A stretch of DNA of 7,710 nt from Frankiales bacterium (GCA_025966295.1 JAOPVD010000076.1:1-7710), one strand, 5' to 3'; shown: positions 1 to 6,954, counted from the first letter of the stretch. A program made the numbers and translations. The notes: generated by a model not told the origin, from the sequence alone.

Positions 1-2199
1 CGCCCGGACGGTGCGGCCGAGCTGGGTGGCGCCGCCGAGCGCGACGACGACGGCCCGGCCGGAACCGGCCGCGACCACCGTCCCGTCGTAGAGCATGCTG
101 CGCCGATCGGCGACGGCGGCGGCCGGCGTGGCCTGCTCGGTCTTGTCGACCGGCAGCGACTCCCCGGTGACGCTGGACTCGTCCACCTCCAGGGCCCGGG
201 CCTGCAGCACCCGGCAGTCGGCCGGCACGGCGTCACCGGCGTGCAGCTCCACCACGTCGCCCACCACCAGCTGGTCGGCGGTGATGACACGCTGCAGGCC
301 CTCCCGCCAGAGCCGCACCCGGATCGCGCTGGCGTCCACCAGGCTGCGCAGCGCCCGGTCGGTGCCCAGCCGCTGCGCGCCGCCGATGAGGGCGTTGCCG
401 GCCAGCACGGCGGTGATGAGGCCGGCGTCGAGGGCCGCGCCCACCAGCAGCGAGGCCCCGGCGCTGGCGGCGAGCGCGGCGGTGATCGGGTTGGCCAGCT
501 CCTCGGCCGTCGCCCGGGCCCACCGCCCGGTGGTCGGCTGCACGTCCGGCAACTCGGTCCCGCGCCGGTGCGCCTCGCTCTCGGCCAGGCCGTCCGGCGA
601 GGAGCGCAGCAGCCGCAGCGCGGCGTCGACCGGCATGGCGTGCCAGGGAGTGCGGTCGCTCTCGACCGGCGGCGGCCGGGCCCCGAGGACGGCCGCGTAC
701 CAGGTGCCGCCGAGCAGTCCGACGGCCCCGGCCATGGTGGTGGGCAGCAGGGCGCGCGCAGTCGCGGCCTCGCGTCGGCCGAAGGCCGCCAGCAGCCCGG
801 AGGTCGCGGCGCTGAGCATCGCCAGGGTGACCGCGCGGCTGCTGACCCGATGGGCGATGGGCACCGCCTCGAGCAGCAGGTGCGCGTCCACGGTGCCGCG
901 CCGGCAGAGCAGGTGCGCTCCCCACGGGACCGCGGACGGTCCGCGCTGCACGCCGATCCCCACATCCGCGGCGGCAAGCGCCGTCCCGGGCCGGGCCGCC
1001 ACCAGCACCACGCCCTGCCCGTCCCGCTGCAGACTGCGCACCCCCTCGAGCAACTGGGCGCCACCGGCGATGGCGTCCTGGACGCCGAGCCGAGCGGCCA
1101 GCCGGTGCCCGTCCTCGGCGACGACGACCCGGCTGCCGTGACCGGCCGCCTCGACCAGCGCCTCGGCCAGCGGGTCCAGCTCGTCGGCCACCACGACGAG
1201 CGCCACCACCCGGTCGCCGTGCAGCAGCACGAGGGGGACGCCGCCGCGGCCGGCGTGCTCACCAGCGGGTACGGCGAGCTCGGCCGGGGGCGCCGGCAGC
1301 TGGTGCACCGGCTGCACGCTCCACCCGTCCGGCCCGACGTGCCGAGTCTGCAGGTCGTCGAGCGCCACCAGGCCGTAGACCTGCCGGTGCACCTCGTCGG
1401 GCGACACCTCGGGTGCCAGCACCAGCACCTCGTCGACCAGGCGGTCGCCGGTGAGCAGGGCGGAGGCGTCCAGCAGCACGGTGTCGATCCGGTCCAGCCG
1501 CCGCAGCGCGCGGCGGTCCATGACGACCACGTCACGGGCGGCGCAGGTGCGGCCGAGCTGGGCCGCGAAGGCCTCGCGCGCCAGCAGGCCGCTGCGCGAG
1601 ATGCCGGCGGACAGCAGCCCGAGGGCGCGCTCGGGCCGTCGGGTCAGCGCGAAGGCCAGCCCCGTCCCGGCGAGCGCCGTGGGTACCGCCACCGCCACGT
1701 ATCGCTCCAGCGGGCCCGGGTGCAGGGCACCGGGCCGCTCGCCGGCGTCGGGCGGGCGCGGCCAGTCCTCAGCTGGCGGCAGCGCCGCCGTGAACCGCTC
1801 CCAGGCGCGGCGCTCGGCCCGGATCTCTGCCGTGAGCGCCAGCCGGTGGACCAGCTCGACGACCAGGCCGAGCGGCCGTTGGGCAAGCGACTGGGTGGTG
1901 GTGCCCGCCACCCCCAGCAGGCCGTCGGTGAGCGGCCGCCCGGCGTACCGCTCCAGGACCCCGCGCGCCGGGGGCGTGGCGTCGACCAGCGCGGTGAGGA
2001 TCGGCAGCGCGATCGGCAACGGCCGGGCCCGGACGACCCGGCCGGCCACCGCCACGCCGACGCCCGCCAGGCTCAGGGCGGCCAGCGAGGTCTCGCGCAG
2101 CAACGCCACCGGATGGCTGGGGTGGTCCGGCGGCAGGGAGGCGCGGGCCTGCGCTGGCGCGGCACGTTGCAGGGCCGACCGCAGCAGGCCGAGCAGCAT
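1..2199 (-). CDS. ctpI: Large cation-transporting P-type ATPase, CtpI/CtpH-like (N-terminal 733 residues, 3' end off window)
   Basis: This is the amino-terminal part of a giant P-type ATPase, a membrane pump that moves a cation using ATP; the substrate is not known. The frame is open from the ATG at 2199 to the window edge. An in-frame TGA two codons upstream fixes the ATG as the earliest start, and GGGGAGG lies 10 bases before it. The actuator domain is clear at about residues 640-733, with GDVVELHAGDAVPADCRVL and TGES at 678-681. Before it, residues 520-555 resemble a cation ATPase N-domain and 570-605 a membrane pair. The catalytic DKTGT and the rest lie beyond the edge. Residues 1-510 look like a second, decayed P-type ATPase: membrane helices near 38-57 and 165-186, then DTVLLDASALLTGD (Asp244) where DKTGTLT is expected, then AADVGIGV at 410-417 after a lost GDGxND, then helices near 455-474 and 484-506. 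The great length and layout match mycobacterial CtpI/CtpH (about 1,500-1,630 residues); the symbol is by family resemblance only. Confidence 0.88.
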   Translation of the reverse strand, partial: MLLGLLRSALQRAAPAQARASLPPDHPSHPVALLRETSLAALSLAGVGVAVAGRVVRARPLPIALPILTALVDATPPARGVLERYAGRPLTDGLLGVAGTTTQSLAQRPLGLVVELVHRLALTAEIRAERRAWERFTAALPPAEDWPRPPDAGERPGALHPGPLERYVAVAVPTALAGTGLAFALTRRPERALGLLSAGISRSGLLAREAFAAQLGRTCAARDVVVMDRRALRRLDRIDTVLLDASALLTGDRLVDEVLVLAPEVSPDEVHRQVYGLVALDDLQTRHVGPDGWSVQPVHQLPAPPAELAVPAGEHAGRGGVPLVLLHGDRVVALVVVADELDPLAEALVEAAGHGSRVVVAEDGHRLAARLGVQDAIAGGAQLLEGVRSLQRDGQGVVLVAARPGTALAAADVGIGVQRGPSAVPWGAHLLCRRGTVDAHLLLEAVPIAHRVSSRAVTLAMLSAATSGLLAAFGRREAATARALLPTTMAGAVGLLGGTWYAAVLGARPPPVESDRTPWHAMPVDAALRLLRSSPDGLAESEAHRRGTELPDVQPTTGRWARATAEELANPITAALAASAGASLLVGAALDAGLITAVLAGNALIGGAQRLGTDRALRSLVDASAIRVRLWREGLQRVITADQLVVGDVVELHAGDAVPADCRVLQARALEVDESSVTGESLPVDKTEQATPAAAVADRRSMLYDGTVVAAGSGRAVVVALGGATQLGRTVRA

Positions 2200-2253
2200 G
2201 CGTCACCGACCTCCCCTGCGCTGTCCACCCCCGGTGACGGAGTGCGAGCGGGG

Positions 2254-2637
2254 CTAGGTCGCGGGGGCCATCCGCGTGCGGGCGGTCTCGGGCGCCGCGG
2301 TGGGTGGGGCGCCGGGTGCCGACGACGGGGGCCCACCGCGAGCCGGCGCCGTCCGGCGGGCCACCTCGGTCCCGACGCCGATCGCCAGCGCCACCGGCCA
2401 CTCCACGACCTCGGCGACGGCGAGCGCCCCCAGCCCGGCGTAGTAGACCAGCCGCTCGCGCTCCGGGACGTAGCCGGCCAGCATCCGGAGGCCGTCGGCG
2501 AGCTGCCGTGGTGGCGTGACGTGCGGCATCGCCGGCAGGTGGACCCCGGGGAGCGGGATGGTGAGCACCCGCCGGTCCGTCTGCGCGGCGGGCGTCGCCT
2601 GCGCAACGTCCGGGGGTGCGGTCTCCGACGTGGCCAT
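2254..2637 (-). CDS. Small conserved-looking single-pass membrane protein upstream of the ATPase
   Basis: This is a 127-residue protein that I cannot name. The ATG at 2637 is preceded by GGAGG five bases upstream, which supports the start. Residues 1-30 are polar and Ala/Pro/Thr-rich. Residues 40-63 carry HVTPPRQLADGLRMLAGYVP. One hydrophobic segment follows at about 64-90 (LVYYAGLGALAVAEVVEWPV, then ALAIGVGTEVA), ending in Arg-Arg, and the tail is a disordered Pro/Ala-rich stretch. The Arg-Arg after the helix suggests that the carboxyl end faces the cytoplasm. The gene lies 54 bases upstream of the giant P-type ATPase on the same strand, so the two are probably cotranscribed. By position it could be an accessory or regulatory subunit of the pump, but that is inference and no motif shows it. 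Confidence 0.78.
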   Translation of the reverse strand: MATSETAPPDVAQATPAAQTDRRVLTIPLPGVHLPAMPHVTPPRQLADGLRMLAGYVPERERLVYYAGLGALAVAEVVEWPVALAIGVGTEVARRTAPARGGPPSSAPGAPPTAAPETARTRMAPAT

Positions 2638-2728
2638 GACGGCCTCCAGATGGGCGGGGGTCCCACGCTACGACGCCCTCGCAGGCCCTGGAAGATGTCG
2701 CGCCGACGGCAAGGACACCGTCACCTCG

Positions 2729-2753
2729 CGGTCCGGAACCTGGACCGAACCTG
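2729..2753. promoter_or_regulatory. Candidate operator: palindrome and 11-bp-spaced direct repeat in a divergent promoter region
   Basis: The 182 bases between the small membrane protein and the lipoprotein gene must hold promoters for both directions. Within it, 2729-2747 is an imperfect palindrome (CGGTCC, 7-base centre, GGACCG). GAACCTG occurs twice, at 2736-2742 and 2747-2753, exactly 11 bases apart, about one helical turn. GGAACC at 2735-2740 followed by CGTA at 2759-2762 also loosely resembles an extracytoplasmic-function sigma promoter, though the 18-base spacing is long. These elements overlap, so they cannot all be assigned at once. No transcription start is visible. Confidence 0.25.
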
Positions 2754-2819
2754 ACAGTCGTACCGGGCGGTGTGCGTGCCAGGCGGCGTGCCGGGCCGGC
2801 GAGCGGGCATGCTGACGGC

Positions 2820-3971
2820 GTGTCCCGCAACCGCCGCGTCGCCGCCGCCGGCGTCGTCGCAGCGATCGCGCTGGTGGCGTCCTGCGCCACCGCTGACCGG
2901 ACGCCGGAGCGGGTCGTCGAGCAGGGGCTGCCGACCCGTTCCCTGACCGGGCAGCCCGGCGGCGAGCCGGCTTCGGCGGCCGGTGTCTACGCGCACACCG
3001 GGGTCGGTGACTTCGTCGCGGCGACGCGGCACGTCCCCTACCGGCTCTACGTCCCGGAGTCGGCCGGGCACGGGGTCTCGGTCGTCGACCCGGTGACGCT
3101 GCGGGTGATCGCCTACTACCGGACCGGTCTGGACCCGCAGCACGTGGTCCCGTCGTACGACCTCAAGACGCTGTGGTCGACGAACGACCTGGCCAACACC
3201 ATGACGCCGTTCGACCCGCGGACGGGCCGGCCCAAGGGCAAGGCGGTCGCGGTCGACGACCCGTACAACCTGTACTTCCTGCCGGGCGGCAAGGAGGCCG
3301 TGGTCATCCAGGAGGCCCGCGAGCGGCTGGCCTTCTACGACGCCCAGACGATGGCGCCGCACTCGGTGCTGCCGGTGGAGTGCCCGGGCGTGGACCACGC
3401 CGACTTCACCGCCGACGAGCGGTTCATGGTGGCGTCCTGCGAGTTCGGCCACCGGTTGCTGCGGATGGACGTGCGGCGCAAGCAGGTCACCGGCTACCTG
3501 GACCTGCCGGGCTCCGCTCCTCAGGACGTCCGGCTCAGCCCCGACGGGACCATCTTCTTCGTGGCCGACAAGAAGCTCGGCGGGGTGCACCTGATCGACG
3601 CGGCGGCGTTCACCAAGACCGGCTTTCTCAAGACGGGGAAGGACGCCCACGGGATCTACCCCAGCCGCGACGGGCGGCGGATGTTCGTCAGCAACCGCGG
3701 CAACGGCACCATCTCGGTCCTCGACCCCGCTGCCCGCCGGGTGCTCACGACCTGGCGGCTGCCCGGCGGCGGCAGCCCCGACATGGGCGGCCTCAGCCCG
3801 GACGGCAGAAGCCTGTGGCTGTCCGGGCGCTACGACGCGACGATCTACCAGATCTCCACCACCGACGGTCGGCTGCTGGCGAAGGTCCGGGTGCCGCGCA
3901 AGCCACACGGCATGTGCGTGTGGCCGCAGCCGGGCCGATACTCCCTCGGGCACACCGGCAACATGCGCTGA
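2820..3971 (+). CDS. Secreted lipoprotein with YncE/YVTN-type beta-propeller
   Basis: This is a 383-residue exported lipoprotein built mostly of beta-propeller repeats. I chose the GTG at 2820. It yields a short Arg-rich start (SRNRR), a hydrophobic core and the lipobox VASC with Cys22 as the acylation site. An upstream GTG at 2772 would add 16 residues ahead of this signal peptide. No strong ribosome-binding site precedes 2820. YVTN-like blades recur, for example LYVPESAGHGVSVVDP near the start of the domain and MFVSNRGNGTISVLDP from about residue 288, with intervening LSPDGR-type turns. The protein ends in YSLGHTGNMR. Such propellers bind ligands or partner proteins on the cell surface; no catalytic residues are evident and the ligand is unknown. 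The gene stands alone on its strand and converges on the serine hydrolase gene with 2 bases between. Confidence 0.87.
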   Translation: MSRNRRVAAAGVVAAIALVASCATADRTPERVVEQGLPTRSLTGQPGGEPASAAGVYAHTGVGDFVAATRHVPYRLYVPESAGHGVSVVDPVTLRVIAYYRTGLDPQHVVPSYDLKTLWSTNDLANTMTPFDPRTGRPKGKAVAVDDPYNLYFLPGGKEAVVIQEARERLAFYDAQTMAPHSVLPVECPGVDHADFTADERFMVASCEFGHRLLRMDVRRKQVTGYLDLPGSAPQDVRLSPDGTIFFVADKKLGGVHLIDAAAFTKTGFLKTGKDAHGIYPSRDGRRMFVSNRGNGTISVLDPAARRVLTTWRLPGGGSPDMGGLSPDGRSLWLSGRYDATIYQISTTDGRLLAKVRVPRKPHGMCVWPQPGRYSLGHTGNMR

Positions 3972-3973
3972 GG

Positions 3974-4765
3974 CTAGGGCGCCAGGTCGCGGTAGACGAT
4001 GCGCGAGATGCCCTCGACGGTCGCGATGCCGTAGGCCATCGAGGAGTTGTCGGTCGTCAGCACCGCGATCAGGTAGTACCGGCCGTTGACCTTCACCTGG
4101 CCGATGCTGTTGATGCGCCAGCCGTTGGTGGCACGCGGCAGCCAGCCGTTCTTCAGCTCGGTGTGACCCGCGGGTACGCCGGCCGACACGCCCCACCGCT
4201 GGTCGGGGGCCACGCGGGCCATCTGGGTGCGCAGGAAGACGCGCGAGCGGGCCGACAGCGGCCCACCGGGCGCCATCGCGGCCTTCAGCAGCGTCAGCTG
4301 GTCACCGACCGTCGAGCGGGTCAGCCCCCACCGGCCGGCCGAGTCGAAGGTGGTGCCGCGCAGCCCCAGCACCTTGTCGTACGCCGCGACCCCGCGGGCC
4401 CCGCCCACGTGGTTCCACAACGCGGTCGCCGCGTCGTTGCTGCTGCTGCGGATCATCGGGACCGCCTGCTGCTGCTCCCACGCGGTGAGCCAGCGGCCGG
4501 CCTGCTGGGCCCGCCACAGCACGGTCTGCAGGATGTTGACCTTGATGATGCTGGCGTTGTCGTACGCCGCCGCGGTCCGGTAGCCGTAGGTGCGCCGCGT
4601 CGTGAGGTCGTAGACGCCGACCGAGACGGTGTCGCTGCGCGTCGCGGCGTACCGGGCCAGGTCGGCCTGCAGGCGGGCGCTGGCCGGTTGGGCGGCGACC
4701 GCCGTCCCCGGGGTGCTCAGGGCCATCACGGCAGCGGTGGTCAGGCCCACCAGGATGCGCATCAC
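3974..4765 (-). CDS. Secreted serine hydrolase of the class A beta-lactamase / DD-peptidase fold
   Basis: This is a 263-residue protein with a signal peptide, probable cleavage after AVA at residue 24. It carries the three landmarks of penicillin-recognising serine enzymes: SIIK with nucleophile Ser72 and Lys75; Ser109-Asn110-Asp111 in the SxN position; and Lys205-Asn206-Gly207 in the KTG position. The ExxLN omega-loop motif with the deacylating Glu of true class A beta-lactamases is not visible between residues 130 and 165. The enzyme is therefore more likely a peptidoglycan-active or uncharacterised hydrolase than an efficient beta-lactamase. The start is GTG at 4765 or the adjacent ATG at 4762. 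GGAG lies 10 bases before the GTG, which I prefer. The gene is divergent from murT across a 156-base region, which fits a cell-wall role. Confidence 0.85.
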   Translation of the reverse strand: MMRILVGLTTAAVMALSTPGTAVAAQPASARLQADLARYAATRSDTVSVGVYDLTTRRTYGYRTAAAYDNASIIKVNILQTVLWRAQQAGRWLTAWEQQQAVPMIRSSSNDAATALWNHVGGARGVAAYDKVLGLRGTTFDSAGRWGLTRSTVGDQLTLLKAAMAPGGPLSARSRVFLRTQMARVAPDQRWGVSAGVPAGHTELKNGWLPRATNGWRINSIGQVKVNGRYYLIAVLTTDNSSMAYGIATVEGISRIVYRDLAP

Positions 4766-4881
4766 GTTCGTCGTGCTCCGTTCGGGTCAGCCGGCACCAC
4801 GGGTGACATCGGCAGGCGGAGCGGCCGACCTGACTGGAGCGGGAGACACAGTCGCCTTACCTGGCAGCAGAGGTTCCGCCT

Positions 4882-4899
4882 CGTCAGGGACGCGTCAGG
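4882..4899. promoter_or_regulatory. Candidate response-regulator site: CGTCAGG direct repeat upstream of murT
   Basis: CGTCAGG occurs at 4882-4888 and again at 4893-4899, an exact seven-base direct repeat with an 11-base period, 23 bases before the murT start. The complement, CCTGAC, is also present at 4829-4834 in the same divergent region. Direct repeats with 11-base spacing are typical of sites for OmpR/PhoB-family regulators. That such a protein binds here is inference. The site is placed to affect murT, the divergent serine hydrolase gene, or both. Confidence 0.25.
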
Positions 4900-4921
4900 C
4901 GGCCGGAGGCAGGCTGGCCAG

Positions 4922-6211
4922 GTGCACCGCTCGCAGACCAGAGCGCGTTGGGCCGGCCCGTCGGGCCGGTGGGCGCTGCTCGTCCTGGTGCTGGCCGGCC
5001 TCGCCGGCTGGCTCTCCCGCCTGACCGGCCGCGGCGCCGGCGGCACGATGCCGGGCCGGGTCGCGATGTGGCTGGTGCCCGACATGCTGCGGCGGCTGGC
5101 CGTCGGCCGCCGGACCGTGCTGGTCTCCGGTACCAACGGGAAGTCGACCACCACCCGACTGCTGGCCGCGGCGGTAGCCAGCCGCGGCGCGGTCGTCACC
5201 AACGCCGACGGCGCCAACCTCAGGTCCGGGCTGATCACCGCCCTGATGCGGGACCGGCACGGCACCGCGACGGCGGTGCTCGAGGTCGACGAGGTGGCGC
5301 TGCCGGACGTGCTGGCCGCGACCGGGGCCGACGTAGTGGTGCTGCTGAACCTGAGCCGTGACCAGCTCGACCGGGTCGGCGAGGTCGCCGCGCACGGCAC
5401 CCGCTGGGCAGCGGCGCTGGAGCAGGCACCGCACGCCCGGGTGGTCGCCAACGCCGACGACCCGTTGGTCGTGACGGCGGTGCGCCATGCGCGGCCGACG
5501 GAGTCCGACGTGGTCTGGGTGGCGGCCGGGGCGCCCTGGCGCGCGGACGCCGCGCTGTGCCCGGAGTGCGGTGACGCCTGGGACACCGCCGCCGCCCCGT
5601 GGCGCTGCGCGGCCTGCGGGCTTGCCGCCCCGGCGGCGCGCTGGAAGCAGCTGGACGGCCACGTGGTCAGCACGGCGGGCGACTGCTCGCCGCTCCGGCT
5701 CGGCCTGCCCGGACGGGCGAACGCGGCGAACGCCCTGATGGCAGCCGCCGCGGCCGATCTGCTCGCGATCCCGCTGGAGGTCGGCCTGTCCGGCATGCGT
5801 GGGGTGCGTGAGGTCGACGGTCGCTACCTGTCGGTGGTCGTCGCCGGCAAGCGGGTCCGGTTGCTGCTGGCCAAGAACCCGGCGGGGTGGCAGGAGGTGC
5901 TCGACCAGGTCGCGGAGATACCGGGCCGGGTCCTGGTGGGCGTGAACGCCCGGGACGCCGACGGGGTGGATCCGTCGTGGCTCTGGGACGTGCCGTTCGA
6001 GCGGCTGCGTGGCCGTGACGTCGTGGTCTTCGGCGAGTGTGCGCTCGACCTGTCGGTGCGGCTGTTCTACGGCGAGGTGCCGCACGTCGTGCAGCCGGAC
6101 ATCGCGGCGGCCATCGTGGCGGCGGACACCCCGGAGCTCGTCGTGGTGGCCAACTACACCGCGTTCGTACGGGCCCGCTCGGTGGTGCGCAGCGGCGCTG
6201 CTGCGGCCTGA
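4922..6211 (+). CDS. murT: Lipid II isoglutaminyl synthase, ligase subunit MurT
   Basis: MurT is the Mur-ligase subunit that, with the glutaminase GatD, converts the alpha-carboxyl of D-glutamate in lipid II to D-isoglutamine using ATP and ammonia from glutamine. It acts at the inner face of the membrane. The 429-residue length fits the family. Visible features are a hydrophobic helix at about residues 17-34; the ATP loop GTNGKSTTT from Gly70; LEVDE of the central domain; a four-cysteine zinc ribbon (Cys213-x2-Cys216 and Cys229-x2-Cys232), a known MurT insertion; GRANAANALMAA at 264-275; and the MurT carboxyl-terminal signature NARDADGVDPSWLWD from Asn342. Asp347 probably corresponds to the MurT aspartate that completes the GatD active site. 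The start is GTG at 4922, with GGAGG 12 bases upstream, a rather long spacing; the frame stays open far upstream, but only this start gives a normal MurT amino end. The gene converges on gatD instead of preceding it. Confidence 0.93.
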   Translation: MHRSQTRARWAGPSGRWALLVLVLAGLAGWLSRLTGRGAGGTMPGRVAMWLVPDMLRRLAVGRRTVLVSGTNGKSTTTRLLAAAVASRGAVVTNADGANLRSGLITALMRDRHGTATAVLEVDEVALPDVLAATGADVVVLLNLSRDQLDRVGEVAAHGTRWAAALEQAPHARVVANADDPLVVTAVRHARPTESDVVWVAAGAPWRADAALCPECGDAWDTAAAPWRCAACGLAAPAARWKQLDGHVVSTAGDCSPLRLGLPGRANAANALMAAAAADLLAIPLEVGLSGMRGVREVDGRYLSVVVAGKRVRLLLAKNPAGWQEVLDQVAEIPGRVLVGVNARDADGVDPSWLWDVPFERLRGRDVVVFGECALDLSVRLFYGEVPHVVQPDIAAAIVAADTPELVVVANYTAFVRARSVVRSGAAAA

Positions 6212-6218
6212 CGGGTCG

Positions 6219-6950
6219 TCAGCCGCGGGCTGCGCGTGCGTCGTGCAGGTCGTCGGCGACGTCGTGCGGCATCGGCGTCAGCGCGGCACCCACGGCCCGT
6301 TCCAGCAGCCAGTCGGCGAGGGTCGGGTTGCGGGCCAGCACGGGACCGTGCAGGTAGGTCGCGAGCACGTTGCCCTGGACGGCCCCCTCCGGGCCGCCCG
6401 TCCGGCCGTCGTTGCCCCGCCCCCGCGTCGTCGTCGCCAGCGGCTGCGCCGCCGGGCCCAGCACGGTGCCGCCCCCGTGGTTGGCGAAGCCGGTCAGGAC
6501 CGGCAGGCCGATGTCGGTCGTGGTCGCGGCGAGCACCTCGCCGATGACCCGCTCGCGCAGCCGGCTGGTGGTGAGGTCGAGCAGGCCGAGCCCTTCGTGC
6601 ACGACGCCATCGACCCCCGCCATCGACCGCCCCAGGAGCTGGAGCCCGGCGCAGACCGCGAACACCTGCGCGCCCGCGGCGACGGCCCGCGCCAGCGACG
6701 AGCGGCGGAGCCCCTCGAGGGCCCGTTGCTGGGCCTCGTCCTCGCCGCCGCCCAGGACGTACAGATCGCCGCCCGTCGGCAGCGGGTCGGACACGCTGAC
6801 GCTCAGGACCTCCGCGTCCAGGCCGCGCCAACTCAGCCGGCGCTCCAGGACCCGCACGTTGCCCACGTCGCCGTAGGTTCCCAGCAGCTCCGGGTAGACC
6901 GACACGATCCGCACCGCGGAGGTGCGGGGCACTCCACTCCGGCCAACCAC
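6219..6950 (-). CDS. gatD: Lipid II isoglutaminyl synthase, glutamine amidotransferase subunit GatD
   Basis: GatD is the CobB/CobQ-like glutaminase that releases ammonia from glutamine for MurT. The 243-residue protein starts at GTG 6950, with a full AGGAGG four bases upstream. Family landmarks are YPELLGTYGDVGN at 19-31, LGGGEDEAQ at 66-74, the nucleophile Cys100 in VFAVCAGLQLLG, Arg134 in RVIGE (aligning, by my recollection, with the conserved Arg128 of Staphylococcus aureus GatD), and the catalytic His201 in ATYLHGPVLARNP. Cys and His are both present, so the enzyme should be active with MurT supplying the acid. The usual GFENHGGRT motif here reads GFANHGGGT at 154-162, losing a Glu and an Arg. 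The gene follows the histidine kinase by 9 bases and points at murT, with 7 bases between the two stop codons. Part of the 176-190 region is a Gly/Arg-rich loop. Confidence 0.93.
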   Translation of the reverse strand: MVGRSGVPRTSAVRIVSVYPELLGTYGDVGNVRVLERRLSWRGLDAEVLSVSVSDPLPTGGDLYVLGGGEDEAQQRALEGLRRSSLARAVAAGAQVFAVCAGLQLLGRSMAGVDGVVHEGLGLLDLTTSRLRERVIGEVLAATTTDIGLPVLTGFANHGGGTVLGPAAQPLATTTRGRGNDGRTGGPEGAVQGNVLATYLHGPVLARNPTLADWLLERAVGAALTPMPHDVADDLHDARAARG

Positions 6951-6954
6951 AGGA

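Noticed and set aside
241..2754. Plus-strand open reading frame of 837 codons
   Set aside because: It is antisense to the P-type ATPase and the small membrane protein. It is rich in Gly/Arg/Gln/His with no domain, as expected for a shadow frame in very GC-rich DNA.
2820..2885. Twin-arginine signal in the lipoprotein (SRNRRVAAAG)
   Set aside because: The Arg pair does not fit the S/T-R-R-x-F-L-K pattern. An ordinary lipoprotein signal with VASC explains the segment.
1769..2890. Minus-strand frame of 373 codons spanning the ATPase start and the small gene
   Set aside because: It overlaps two better supported genes in a different frame and shows no recognisable domain or membrane pattern.
3974..4765. 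Calling the serine hydrolase a resistance class A beta-lactamase
   Set aside because: The ExxLN omega-loop motif is not visible and the SxN triad is altered, so only the wider fold family is supported.
4850..4877. GGAACC with CGACT on the minus strand as an ECF sigma promoter for the serine hydrolase
   Set aside because: The -35-like part is good, but the -10-like part does not match CGTT or CGTC, so the pairing is too weak to call.
3173..4921. Long open extension upstream of murT suggesting a 1,012-residue fusion
   Set aside because: The extension overlaps the lipoprotein gene in another frame and the serine hydrolase on the other strand, has low-complexity composition, and a normal MurT begins at 4922.
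6189..6201. Small GCAGC/GCTGC hairpin near the murT and gatD stop codons as a bidirectional terminator
   Set aside because: The stem is only five pairs, lies inside the murT coding end and lacks a T-run, so it is not distinguishable from chance in GC-rich sequence.
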